64,000 nucleotides of DNA. Source: Branchinecta lynchi. Its lineage: Eukaryota > Arthropoda > Branchiopoda > Anostraca > Branchinectidae. The notes under the pieces were generated by a model. That model saw only the letters and a program-made list of their open reading frames with translations, ran no database searches and was not told the DNA's origin. A program made the position numbers and the translations under genes. The stretch's first letter is position 1. The number at the start of each line of letters is the position of its first letter. Below are positions 30,120 through 42,300 of the stretch, in pieces. The DNA lies in assembly GCA_023053575.1 (NCBI GenBank), contig JAKZAP010000007.1, positions 16,459,508 to 16,523,507 of the forward strand, in the 5' to 3' direction.

Positions 30120-30990
30120 AAAAGAAGGCGGAAAGTTAAAAGAAATTAATTTTATGCCCAAGATCAACCCAAGTACAATACCTCGAACACCGTACCATTT
30201 CCAAGCAAAAATTCTTAAAGCAACAAAAAGGCCAAAAACAAAAAAAGGCCAAAAACAACAAAAAAAGCAACATCTTAAAAGCAACAAAAAGGCCAAAAAC
30301 AAAAAGGCCCCATCGAACATTTACAGCTTACTTTTCCAGCACAGCAAACAAATGGTACACAAGTGAAAACAAAACTAGGTCAATAAACGGTTAGCCAGGA
30401 AACAAACAAAGCGAACACGGAACACCAATTACTTCCCGAAACGATTCGTGCCAGCCCAACTATCCTACAGCAGAGGGATGTTCTTTGAAAGTTAACATTG
30501 AACAGTGCCATTTCCACCAGCTTGTTTCGACGAAAGTCCACTACCGGTCAGCCAAAGTAGCTAATTAAGGGTTCCTAAAAACACCTGAATCGGTGTTTTC
30601 TGTCTTCATTTTACCATTTAGCCCAAAACTACGCTGTTCAAGTTTAAGAAGAAATCTGTCGGTAAATCTTTACTACACAAACAGCAACATTAGCTAAAAG
30701 TTATTTTGTATTTAGCTCTATCGTTATTTTCGAACTCTATAACTGACCTTCTTATTATCGGGAGATCGAAAAATACTTCTTTTCCTAGTCCTGTTTTTAT
30801 GCCGAAGCCTGTACGCAAACCCTGGTAATTCTAATTACCATGAACTGTATAAAAGTTGTGACATTACTTGCGAGAGCAAGGTTCTTAGATTCATGGAGAT
30901 CAGGGTTAGCAGTCTTAGGATTACTAGTATGCATTTGAAGTTATTTGTTACCATGGCTTTCGGACTTTTTACGCATCACATCCTAGTCTG
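30120..30990. other. Intergenic AT-rich sequence
   Basis: 30180-30320 is a low-complexity stretch of repeated AACAAAAAGGCCAAAAAC words. The open frames across it on both strands are artefacts of that composition. The remainder shows nothing recognisable. Confidence 0.4.
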
Positions 30991-31554
30991 AAGCATTGTC
31001 CTAATAGATGTAGTAAGGTGAATAGCGCTATACGCGATGTCTACGTCTTAACACACACGCCTGTTCAAATACAACCCAAGAGGTTCTGATCAATGCGGCT
31101 TCCGGTGTTGCCAAGGTAATACAATTTTTCGAGCTCTAAAAATATCCGAAAAGGTTCTTGGTACTACTAGAAGTACACGAGTACAATATAACGCAAATTA
31201 TACTGTAAAAAAGCTATTAAAATAACGGATGGACAGCATTGATCCTCGAACTGACGAAAAGCCGTCGTAATAGAACAAAAACGTGTTTTTGTTAAGAAAA
31301 GTTGTTTCTTTAGCTTCCAACAAAGTAGAACTGTTGTGCTTTCCTTGGCAACCCTGACGGCGCTGCGCCTCTCCTCGGCCCGCTGGCGAACCAACCAAGC
31401 GATCTGATTGGCCCTGCATAAGCCAGAATAGAACGCTAGTCTATTCTCCTTATTCGCCTTATTACAGCGCGCTCCGAGGAAAAGAGGAATCTGTAATAAG
31501 TCTTATACGCGGTAATACACCTTATTACACCAATTAGGACAATGCTTGACAGTA
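30991..31554. mobile_element. MITE with AAGCATTGTCCTAAT inverted ends
   Basis: The left end GAAGCATTGTCCTAATAGAT is mirrored at the right by the complement of CAAGCATTGTCCTAATTGGT. The match continues about 30 bp. A related end, including GAATAGCGCTATACGCGATG, occurs in inverse orientation at 34487-34566, so a second diverged copy or a longer element is present. Confidence 0.6.
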
Positions 31555-31563
31555 CCAGGCAGC

Positions 31564-31820
31564 CACAAACCCGTGATTTTCAGATACCCTATGCCAAACG
31601 CTGAATATAGCTAGCGTTTCGCATATCCTATGCTTAACGCTTGATACCCTAGGTCAAACGCTGGATGCCTGTTGTCAGTCTAACCCTGACCTATCCCATT
31701 GATCGGCTGATTTGTGAGCTTCAGTCAAAATCATCATTATTTCACTGGGTTAGAGTATCCAGCATTTTGCATAGTGTATCCAGCGTTGGGCATTGGGTAT
31801 CCAAAAATCAGGGATTTGTG
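31564..31820. mobile_element. Foldback element with ~40-bp imperfect inverted ends
   Basis: CACAAACCCGTGATTTTCAG and ATACCCTATGCCAAACGCTG at the left are complementary to CAGCGTTGGGCATTGGGTAT and AAATCAGGGATTTGTG at the right. The interior repeats variants of CAAACGCTGGAT. Confidence 0.65.
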
Positions 31821-31909
31821 ATAGACTACACAGTACTGATTCACTATCCTACCCTGACCTGTCCAATGTTATTTCCGTGACCAAAGATAATATCCAAATA
31901 CAGAACTGG

Positions 31910-32295
31910 GATCGACTAAAACCAGGAAGGGCATACTAAAACGAGGAAGGGCATCCTAAAACCAGGAAGACTGCTGCCAGAATTCGCAGCACCGTTCCCT
32001 TCCTCTATTTAGTATTCTTTGAGGGGTCGGCAACTTTTCAAATTACAAGTTCACCACCCCTTCCTCGTTCCCTTCCTCAGGATAGTAAAACAAGGAAGGG
32101 ATGGTGAACTTTGAATTTGAAAAGTTGCCGACCCCTCAAATAATACTAAATAGAGGAAGGGAACGGTGCGGCGAATCCTGGCGACAGCCTTCCTCGTTTT
32201 AGTATGCCCTTCCTCGTTTTAGTATGCCCTTCCTGGTTTTAGTACGCCTTCCTGCTTTTCTCGCGTTCCCTTCCCTTCCTGGTTTTAATCGATCC
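31910..32295. mobile_element. Large foldback element built on CCTTCCTCGTTTTAGTATG repeats
   Basis: The left arm starts ATCGACTAAAACCAGGAAGG and the right arm ends GGTTTTAATCGATC. The arms also share GGGGTCGGCAACTTTTCAAA and ACTAAATAGAGGAAGGGAAC as inverse complements. Short direct repeats of CCTTCCTCGTTTTAGTATG lie at the right end. Almost the whole 386 bp can fold into one hairpin. Confidence 0.75.
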
Positions 32296-33199
32296 CTACA
32301 GAAGGGAACTGTGTTGTCTTGTAATAGGCCGCTGTTGGCAAATCAGGAAACAAAGCATATAGCATCATACCACAACGCTAAACACTATACAGGTAAAGAC
32401 GACCATGCCAGTAAACGGCAAGCCTAAGAAACAGAGCATAACACCAGGTAACGTTTAACACATTTTTAGGCATCCCGGTGTGAAACGCTATGAGAAGTGA
32501 GAACCATTGCTACCTTTTCGCGAAACATGACACATAACTAAAGGGTGATTAAAATTTCTGTTTCCAAACATATTAAAAGGGCATAACAGAAATATCCTTG
32601 GCATCCAACACAACATTTAACACAAGGAGGCGAAACAATATGTGATTTGTTTTCAAAATTCCGACAATTCAGGACAGGCAGAGCAAACACAAAAAAACAC
32701 TTACTTTAGAAACGACGTGTCAGCTCAACTATATACAGTTCATGAGCAACAGAAGCTAATGCTCCAGCCTTCTGATGATGTTTTAGACGACTATTCCAAC
32801 GTCAGGGACACTACTCTTCGGTAATCGCTAAACAACTAAGTAAGCCCTAAAACTGAATCGCACGGAAGTTCCAGATCTCTGCGCGGGCCATGCTCTACCG
32901 GTTCCACACAGGAAATTAAGAAAAGGGAGTTGAAAAGTTGAGGAAGGGATGAAAGTCAAGATTTATTGTTACAAACTACCAAGCTTGATCGGTATTTTAA
33001 GAATCGAATTACGGGTAATTTTTCATGGCTTGGTTACTAAGCTTGATTGGTATTTTAAAAATAGGATGAAGTTCAAGATTTCAAGGACACAATAACTATT
33101 TATTTGTTGTTTAATTACTCACTTAAATGGTATGTCTAAGCTATATTTTTCTCTATTTCTAAGCTCTATCCTGTTTTTAACGTTAATACCAGAGTAATA

Positions 33200-33870
33200 A
33201 AATAATTCAAAGTTTTTTAACAGGTAGATCCCAGATTTTAAAGTATCGGAATGTTTACTCTGGACCAGAGGCGGTACTTTGTAGTTTTCCGAAGGGTACC
33301 ATCATAGGCCCAATTTTATTTTAGTTATGATTAATGATATAGCTGATGATTTTGAAAATCGTTGGAAGTATGTTGATGATCTTACAATTGTTGAAGTTTA
33401 TTGTAGAGAGGATTCGAGTAAGTTCAAGATACTGTGAGTAAAGTAAAAATGCAAGCTTTGAAATCTAATAGAACTGTGAATCATAGTAAATCCTGCACTA
33501 TGAAAATTCCCTTTTTTAAATCTTTCAACCCTACTTTTCTACCTGAAATTCAGATTCCTTGAGAGTAGAAAAAAATTAAACTCCTAGGGATAATCTTGAC
33601 TCAAGATTTAAAAAGGGAAGCACAGACGAATAGCATGATAAAACGAGGGAATGCCAGACTTCAGATGCTTAAACTCATGTCCAGGCATGAGGCACCCACT
33701 ACACACTTGTTCCGGATTCACATTTCATTTATCCGACCAAACTTAGAATACTGTTGCAGCCAATCAAATGCCCTGTTTGGAATTTTGGCCTCACGGTCGA
33801 ACAGACCACCAGAACTGAGAAGATTCAAAAAAGAGCTCTAATCATAGCGTTAAAGGTGGCCGAGAGGTCC
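33200..33870 (+). pseudogene. LINE reverse-transcriptase remnant (CR1-like)
   Basis: Broken plus-strand reading gives LILVMINDIADDFENRWKYV then DDLTIVE (33320-33395) and a later in-frame stretch 33596-33841 with ISFIRPNLEYCC. This is the palm-to-thumb order of CR1/L2-like LINE reverse transcriptases. Stops and frameshifts show it is dead. Confidence 0.7.
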
Positions 33871-34788
33871 ATTGAAGAGTTACTACGTAAATTCGAAATC
33901 GCCTCCTTACATGAACGAGGCTGAAACTCTGCATTGAGTTTGGTGTCAATTTTTTGTTTAATTGTACTAGACATAGGTCTAAAAATGTACTTCCCGGGAA
34001 AAAATGTACCAGACTCCAAATTTTTTTTTCTTTTATATCCTCCTTTTTTCGCACCTTTGTGTCTTTGGGGATAAAGGAGGACCAAATGTGCCGATGCAGC
34101 TGGCAGAAGTGGCAGGAAGTTTTCGTCAAAACAGATATGACTTATAGGGGTAAACACACATGCTGAATCCATATCTGAACTTGGGTTTTCTCAGATGATT
34201 AGCTATTTGGCCTTTATCTGTTTCTGAATTTTAATTGTAAAAATGTTCAAGGAATCTGGCGGTGACTGGATCTGGCTAAGACAAGACCCAGTTGTCGGAT
34301 CAGATATTGAATTTTTGGGATCCCATCGGAACCTTTGGTCTTGTTACAATATATTGGGCGTCAAGCTGTACTGGTATACTTCAAGTAGTACTAAGAACAC
34401 TTTTTCTGATATTTAGAAACTCAAAAACTCTATCAGCATGGCAACACCGAACGCTACATTCATGAAAAACCTCTCAGGGTCCTTTTTGAACAGGCGTGTG
34501 TATTAAGACGTAAACATCGCGTATAGCGCTATTCAGCTTATTACACCTATTTCGACAATGCTTAAAGGAACACAAGAGACAAATTCTCGTAACATTTAAC
34601 ATAAGGATGCGTACACATGTGTTAGGTTATCAAACTTCTGAGTGTAGCTTATCCTTTTTTAACTTATATTTTATTAACCTTTTACCAGCCCTGTTAGGTC
34701 AATGCTGTCCACTGCGTTGCCTGAGTCAAATGAGTGAGGATAACGGTGAACTTGGTCGCTTTTTTGTGAAACAAAATGTTTCGCCAAT

Positions 34789-35172
34789 AGTTGCGTTTTA
34801 CCAAATACCATGGGTTCTGACACCACGGTAACTCCATCTGCATTTTGTCGTTTTTGCAGTTACCGTGGGATCTGATACTACGCTTGTTTTGCAAAAACGA
34901 CAGTTGCCAAATTTGTGCTTTTAGAAGTCATCCCAAAAGAAATACTAATATCCACTCACATCACAAGTATCAAACTTCTTCCCTACCAATTTAAAAAAAA
35001 AAAAAAAACAGGCTCCAGTTTTGGAGATGATGAAGGCGAAATGGCTTTCCCAAATACTCGGGTAACTGCAAAAACACCTTTTGACCGTGGTATCACATGC
35101 CAAAGTAACTGCAAAAACGACATTAGACCGTACCGTAGTGTTAGATACCATGGTATCTGCAAAAGCGCAACT
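34789..35172. mobile_element. AGTTGCG MITE, full copy with AAT target duplication
   Basis: Starts AGTTGCGTTTTACCAAATAC and ends GGTATCTGCAAAAGCGCAACT, flanked by AAT at 34786-34788 and 35173-35175. It is 384 bp. The interior has GATACCATGGTATC-type words and a run of 16 A. Confidence 0.78.
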
Positions 35173-35619
35173 AATATCTCTGCTGTTGTCTCACGTTTTC
35201 AATTCACCTCTTTCTTCTGTTTTTGTTCCAGAAGCTGATGTAACTGCAAGAGTCGTACCTCAACACAAAAAGGATAATCCACCACAAATATGAAATTATA
35301 GGCCCCTCTTTATATTACCTATCTTTTCAAAAGTTCTTGAAAAACTGATGTACAGCAGACTTGAATAAAACGGAAAGGAAAGGCATCGCTTGGTGACATA
35401 GAACGGAGAGCTTCGTACCCGGAAGTACAATCTGTATTGCAGAACCAAACTAAATTTCTACTTGTCCAAAGCAAATCACTGGTACTTTTTTCATATATGC
35501 GTGTTATCTAGCGGAAACAGAGAAAACTCGAAGGGGGAGAAGACTGTCAAGAATTCATGCTAGTGGAAGGTCTAGGAATAACTGCATACAATACATCATG
35601 GACCTTCGATGTTAAAATT

Positions 35620-36830
35620 TCTGAAACCTCTAGCGTTGGAGCACTGTATTGATATATTGGGGTACTTTGCAGATGCTAGGAATTGTAGCTATGACAAGCA
35701 GCTAGCATCTGCTGGTTTTGCCCTCACTTACTCCAAAAAATTCCAACCTCAGTTCATTAAAATTTTCGCATTCATACAACAAATGTTTCAAATTCTCATC
35801 CATATTACCACATATCGGACACGAGTAAGGACTGGACCGACCCTTTGCCATCCCAATATACCGCCTTCTATCCCCAAGAGGCAGACTGTCTGCCCTACAA
35901 CTAATCGGATCCCTTATTTCCTCCCTTTTCAATCCCGCTTTAAAAATAAAAGTTCTCCCCCCAAATCTCTTTGATCTTTGCACACAGACCCGTCCTTGGC
36001 CACTTTCCAACATTGGATTTCCTGGCCCAACAAACGACTTTCCACCACCTTGTTCACCTCACCCAGCCCAGGTCCATCACCATTATTCCACAGTTCTGAC
36101 AGACCACACTGGTCTAATATCTGCTGTACCTGGGATTCCCAAGAATCTTTTCTGTCCCGTATGCTTTCCTTGAACGCTGCATCGGCGACTTGGACCCCTG
36201 GCATCCGCAACAGCTTTTCCCAAAATGAAATCATACTTACCCATCTCTTTTCCCTTAAACTAGTTAAGCCTAAATCCCCCTTTAGAACTATCGAATTCAT
36301 CTTATTACTAACTCCTAATACTCTTTTAAAATACGTCAATTGCAGTTGCTTTAACTTCTCATACTCACCAAATCCTCAAATCTCGGCTGCGTACCTAATG
36401 CATAGCCGGGATAATTGTTGTCTGGAAAACCCGTTTATCTAACTTCATATTTTCAATAGCCCTTAACTTACTTCTTAATACCATATTTATACATCGCTTA
36501 CCTTTTGCAACGCTTGCTTCCACTTGTCTCCCGAAAGAACCATTTGACTTAAACTTACATCCTAGGTAAATAAATTCTTCCCTAAACCCTATTTCCTCAT
36601 GTCTAAATTTCAACTTAATTTCATTTCTAAATTACCCCCTTTCCTAAATATCATTACAACCGTTTTTGACACATTTAACTGCAGCTCCTTATTCGCCAAA
36701 TATGGTCCAGAATATCCAACAACCTTTGTAGATCTACCGGTACTCTGCTACCAAGGCGATATCGTCACCGAACAACAACATACACAAAGATATGATGTCT
36801 AGGCTAACTAGGGGAGCACTGTCATAAAAT
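35620..36830 (-). pseudogene. LINE remnant with C-terminal zinc knuckle
   Basis: Minus-strand pieces in three frames: LFGDDIALVAEYR near 36740-36785 (the reverse-transcriptase active-site box), FIYLGCKFKSNGSFG near 36545-36585, WESQVQQILDQCGLSELW near 36090-36145, and the C-terminal CPICGNMDENLKHLLYECEN near 35780-35840. That terminal Cys/His pattern is common at the end of LINE ORF2 proteins. Frameshifts and stops mark it as inactive. Confidence 0.7.
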
Positions 36831-38570
36831 CCTCATGCACATGCACCAACGAAAAATGTCAACGCTGATTACCGAGTTCTACTCGGAGCACTGTGCCCAG
36901 ACCAGGCGTTTGGGGTATCCCACACACACGTTGGGTATACACTAGTTGGACAACTGGGCCCAAAAACTGAGGACTTGCCTATGAAAGCTAAGCCACTTCA
37001 ATGCTTACCATTTTTTTTACTTTTTTTCTGAAGAGTTGCTTCTCCCTTTACTTTAGTCTCATAATTGTTCTAGACGTCTCCCCTTCGTGTGCAACCATAA
37101 GGGGTATGAAACTTAAAAAGGCCATGTTCTTCTAAGATGAAGACTCGACTGAAAGTGCTCAATTCACATCCATTACTAGTATGCAGATTACAGAGCCTTG
37201 TCTTGGCTAAAAAATGGTCAACTTAAAAAACAAACAAAAATAACGAAAGCCCAAGTCGAGTGCATAGAAACCAGAGAATCCGAAAGGTTTTCGAAGGTCA
37301 CTGTCTCATAAGCGACACAAAACATAATTTGTTCCGACTACCAAACTACGCAACAGATAATAGTGAGAGCTAGGGGGTGGGTGTTGGAGATTGTTAAAAC
37401 AGGGTCCACAGCATGCCAAACAATCCTCAATCTAACAGCGATGATAAAAAAAAAAGTTAATATATTCAGCATTTCCTTACAAAACAGGCCACACAGAAAG
37501 TGGCCAACAATATAACTTATTCCTTCCGTAGCATAAAACATAATCTACAACCTTCGACGAGTTACTGAAGCGCCCTACTGCCGACCAAAAAGTCGTACAA
37601 ACCCCCCTCAAATTGAAGCTAACGACTGTGTAGTATTACAGAAAATCTAGTCCACGCACAACGAGTTTGTATTCATACAAATGAAGCAGCCTAGTTCAAC
37701 TTCTGCCCGAGCCCCACTACGGATACACTTGTTCGTAATTCGGTTTTTGGACGTTTTTAAGATCGTTTTTTTTTTAAGATGTTTAGGATGCTCCTCTCTC
37801 ATTGGCTGTTGATAATAAATTAAAAACGGGAGAAGGAATAATCTGTCCCTAGATTTATGAACAGGTTGAAGAAGGAACGTCTAAAAACCGCTAAAAACCG
37901 GCTTAAAAACGTCTAAAAAACGATTTACGAACAGGTGTGTCCGTAGTGGGGCCCCGGCATTAAGGTTATGGCCCACCGTGCAATTGCAAGTGATATTGTA
38001 CGTTCGTACAAGCCTACCTAGATGGCAGATAAATCGCATCACATGATTTTACAGACAAGCTACATTATCGTTCCACATTATTTCTAAATTCTCAGTCGAT
38101 AAATACGTGAACGAAACCAGGTTTTCAACGATGGGTTAGTCCTGATAATTTTGAGTACTTTTATGTGTGCTTTCATCGTTTCTTTTTCTTCCCTTTTCTT
38201 TTGACTCCTTTTTCGTCTTGCAATTTTTAAAGGTTACAAATAACGTTAATTCTATTCCATAACAAGACTTCGGGCAAAGCGACACGTGAACATCTAGTGG
38301 AAGCTGTCAGTAATTTCAGGATGGGAGCACAGAAAATGGGCTTAACCCAATATAACCGACTAGTTCTGCAACAGACTCGCGTCTTCGTGAATCATTCAAG
38401 TACTCAGAACAGTGCCCGAACCAGCTCTTGTCACTGTAAAGCGAAATGAAATATCCAAGTTCATGTCTCTTTTAATTTATCACTGTTCACTTTCTATTGC
38501 TTCACTTCACTATCTTGTCCATTCTTCTCAACAAATATTTCAATTATTCCGTTCACAGCAACTTCAAGGA
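36830..38570. other. Intergenic sequence, nothing recognised
   Basis: AT-rich, with only short open frames; the 67-codon frame at 37338-37541 has no recognisable features. No exon of either neighbouring gene was found here. Confidence 0.4.
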
Positions 38571-38579
38571 CAACCCGCA

Positions 38580-38876
38580 CACTGTCAGATGTTTCATAAA
38601 AGATAACACAAGGATGCTCAGTTTCAACGGACAACACTTAGGATGTTCACTGGCATGTTTTGCAAATGTTGAACATTCAAACATTATGCATATTAGAAGA
38701 GCCAAAACACCGCCGGAACACACCTGCTGACTTTTTTGTTTGTCATCATACTTTCGGCTCTTCCTGGCAATGCTTGCTATGCATAACGTTTGCAAAACCA
38801 GAAGAGATAACACCCCAAGTGTCATCTTTTGAAACTGCTCATCCTTGTGTTATCTATTACAAAACTTTTGACAGTG
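38580..38876. mobile_element. MITE with ~47-bp inverted ends, copy 2
   Basis: CACTGTCAGATGTTTCATAA and GATAACACAAGGATG at the left are mirrored by CATCCTTGTGTTATC and ACTTTTGACAGTG at the right. Same family as 27547-27875 but diverged, 297 bp. Confidence 0.72.
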
Positions 38877-39243
38877 CACCAGACACTGTTTCTGTACCGA
38901 TATGTAAATACAACTGGAATTACTTTTTTAAATCAAATCTTATAGGGACGTGCACACTCAGTCCGGTTTTCGCATTCGGATGCGAATTTCTTCGTTCGCT
39001 CCGAAATTTCGATTCGTCGCACGCAGATTTCCCAATACTGACGCGTATTTCGCATGCACGTAGCATTAAGGAGGGAAAATCCGCTGTACCAGTCTACGAT
39101 ACTTTCGACTGTCAAAACCTAGTTTGGATACATTGAAAGCGGCGAACAGCGCGGGAGGGGGGGGGGGGGAGAAGTGACTTATCTCGTAAGATCCAGTCGA
39201 GGCAGGCAGTTGGGCGCATGAAACACTCAATGGACCATTCGAA

Positions 39244-39338
39244 TCAGTGAAGGTCGAACATGTCGCAAATGCCTTCGTTTTGTGCGAGGTTGAAGTAGTA
39301 GTCTTTCTCTCCGGGAGGTGGCGTTAGGCGGAAGAACA
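39244..39338 (-). CDS. E2F gene terminal exon: pocket-protein-binding tail
   Basis: Acceptor ATCTTTCAG|TG; 95 nt ending TGA. FFRLTPPPGEKDYYFNLAQN and GICDMFDLH match the conserved retinoblastoma-family-binding end of E2F4/5 (known family: PPPGDHDYIYNL then GVCDLFD). The protein ends right after this motif. Confidence 0.93.
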
Positions 39339-42300
39339 CTGAAAGATAAAGTGGGACGTTAATGGCGCTATCAGATATAACGGAGAAATGCATTAAGGTC
39401 AGTCAATGGATAAAATGGATACGTCCGCTACGATGCTTGGGCAGCAATATTTCGGCCCTTCTTGTCAAGGGTCCTCGTCAGGGACCTGCGTTGAGGAAGA
39501 AATGAACCTGCAAATCATTTGCACCCTCGTTTCGTAGCGGAAATGTCCGTTTTATCGATTAATTGAATATTTGTTTCCCAGTCAGCTTGGGCTCAAGGAG
39601 TATTTATTAAGGTCAGGAGCAGATACTTCCTAGAATTTTCGGAACTGGTCAAACCCATACAATTTCTACTGAGCCAAACCCGACTCGAACCGAACCAAAT
39701 ATATCGAACAAAAATGTCTGTAGAATTAGCCTACCTACCAGAAACCAAAATGGTTGACATCACATACATTTTTTGTATTTCTTTTTAAAACAGGATACAT
39801 ATAGATCTCACAAATTTTGTGTCACCGTATTTAAAGCGTAAAAAAGTTTAATATTATTCTATTTGTTGTGTTTTTTCATCTTTTATTTTATCTTTTTAAT
39901 TAATTTGTTGTATCCTATCGAAGAAGCATATATAAATATGAACAATATACACAACAACAAGAAGGACCTCCTGGGTTTAGCTGGAAAAATTTACCAGTAT
40001 TAGCCACTTTTCGAACCCAAGCCTGGTCGCAGAAATAAACACAGGGGTTTGCATGGGGCTCATTTTGTTTGGTAGGACTAGAATCAATTTTGACTAATGA
40101 ATGTCTTTTCTAGTATATCAGTTCAAACCACAGAGAACCAATGAGGATAGAAACGTTCTAGCATGCCTCTCAAATATGATTCTTGTTGATAAAAGAATCG
40201 CTTCTGCTGAAATTTTGGATCTGCGACATCTCAGCCCTTCTTGGCAAGGGTCTCTTCCAGGCCAATGGTGAGAGAGTGTATAATACTAATAATGTATTTA
40301 AAGCCTTAGGGCCACATACAAAAACAAAATATGAATCTTCATAATAACTTCTAACATAACACTACATAATCAAAACTAAACAGCACCCGCCCATCATTTA
40401 CTTTAATATTATTCAATACCATTCTACACAATAACATATAAATCTTCGTTCGGAAATCCAGATACCTGAACCCAACCCCGAAGGTTACTCTCTTGATTGC
40501 CACCACTGTGCAAAACTCCGTGGGCACCGGCTGGGCACTTACGCAGTCATTTCGGGAGTGAGTAGCCCCTCGTCCTACACCCTCCTCGCGATTCGGTACA
40601 ATAGTTGCGGTTTTGTAGATACCATGGTATCTGTTACCACGGTAACTGGATCTGTAATTAGTCGTTTCTGCCGTTACCGTGGGTTCTGATGCTACGATTG
40701 CTCTGCAAAAACGACAATTGCCGTATTTGCGCCTTTAGAAATTATGCACAAAGAAATACTGATATCCACCCACGTCTAGAGTGACATAACTTCTTTCCCA
40801 CCAATTTGACAAACAACCTCTTCTGTTAGTGATGATTAAAGCGCAAGCCTCCAAGCCGATCTCAACCATATCAAGGAGTGGGCCGAAGAGAGGCTACTAT
40901 CATTCAACATCAGCAAATGCTCCTTCCGTCTTACACTTTGGACCAAAGAACGAAGACGCAGTTTACTCAATGTGAGATCCTGACAAGCAAACCCAGATAA
41001 ATCTCCAAACCCACAACGAAGAAGGGACTTGGGTGTACTCGTGGACAATCAGCTGAAGTTCCACTCCCATACAAGGCACGCGATTCCAAAATCCAACTCG
41101 AGGCTTGGCCTACTCAATAGATCCATCACTAGCAGATCCCCCAAAGCCTTTCTCGGACTGTATAAAGCCATCGTAAGACCCAACCTCAACTTTGGAACCT
41201 GCTTAGCCTCTCCCCAATACAAAGGCGACATAAGACTTCTCAAGGGTGTACAGAGACGCGTCACCAAGGTTATGGACGGCCTTAAAGACGAAGTAAGACT
41301 GAAAAAACTCCAAATTACCAACACTGAGTATACCGCCGCAGACGAGATTACATGCTTCTTACCCACAGACTCTCCAATGACACAACTAGTCCCCTCGACC
41401 TGCACAGGTTCAATCAACCCCATACAATAGGCCAGTCCAAGAAACTATCCAAATACCATGTGAAAACAAGAGTGCGTCAAAACTCGTTTACCGAAAGAGT
41501 CGTCAACGACCGGAATTCCCTCTCCGAGCCTACAGTGTCAACACCTTTACCTGAATAACGAGTGGTCATGCAAAGATTGAAAATACTGCTGGGATGACCC
41601 AGACCAGTAACAGATGTCAGCCATCATCACTCACGGAGCAACTACAGGTCCACTAGACCTGAATCGCTCCGAAGTGCGAATTAAGGCAATTTTTTTTTTT
41701 TTTTTTTTTTTTTTTTATTTAATGCCGCGTAGTATTTTTTACCTCATTCCCGTCCAATTTCAATTGGCCCGGTGATTACGCTTCCACTTACCCTCGGTGA
41801 CGCCAACGCTCTTACACCAAAACTTTCCTTTAATTGTTTTGACCGACCTAACTAATTAGCGTCACCTACACTATCCTCTATCTCTACTTTTCTATATATT
41901 TTTTTTCTCGCCCCTATTTTACCTTCATTTAAAAAAAAACTGATTATCCTTATTACACCAAAACTTTTCTGAGTTAAGGTAATTAAGGAAAGTGAGATGA
42001 ATTTTTCAGATACCACGATTCAGATACCGTGATATCACATACCACGGTACCTGCGAAAACGACTTTAGACAATGGTATCTGCAAAAACGCAACTAATGAC
42101 TCGTTCCGCAGTTCGCGAGCTCGTAAGCATCTAAAGAGCTCCTCTAAATTAAGTGCCCATGATTTTACGATCACAGTAACGAGGCATTTACAGAATAATA
42201 ACACAATTGTTGTGTTTTTGCAGGTACCATGGTATCTGATACCACGGACCAAAGGCGTTTGCAGCTACCGTGGTCTCTGGCCAATCACCGTGGTAACTAA

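Noticed and set aside
30105..30366. Open frames on both strands near 30.2 kb
   Set aside because: Low-complexity AACAAAAAGGCC repeats give Lys- or Phe/Leu-rich translations; not protein-like.
34487..34566. A hAT- or mutator-type transposase gene between 31.0 and 34.6 kb
   Set aside because: The inverted ends suggest a DNA transposon, but no transposase-like frame was found between them; only LINE and foldback debris.
37338..37541. 67-codon hydrophobic minus-strand frame
   Set aside because: Short, no start context or family signature; hydrophobicity follows from AT-rich composition.
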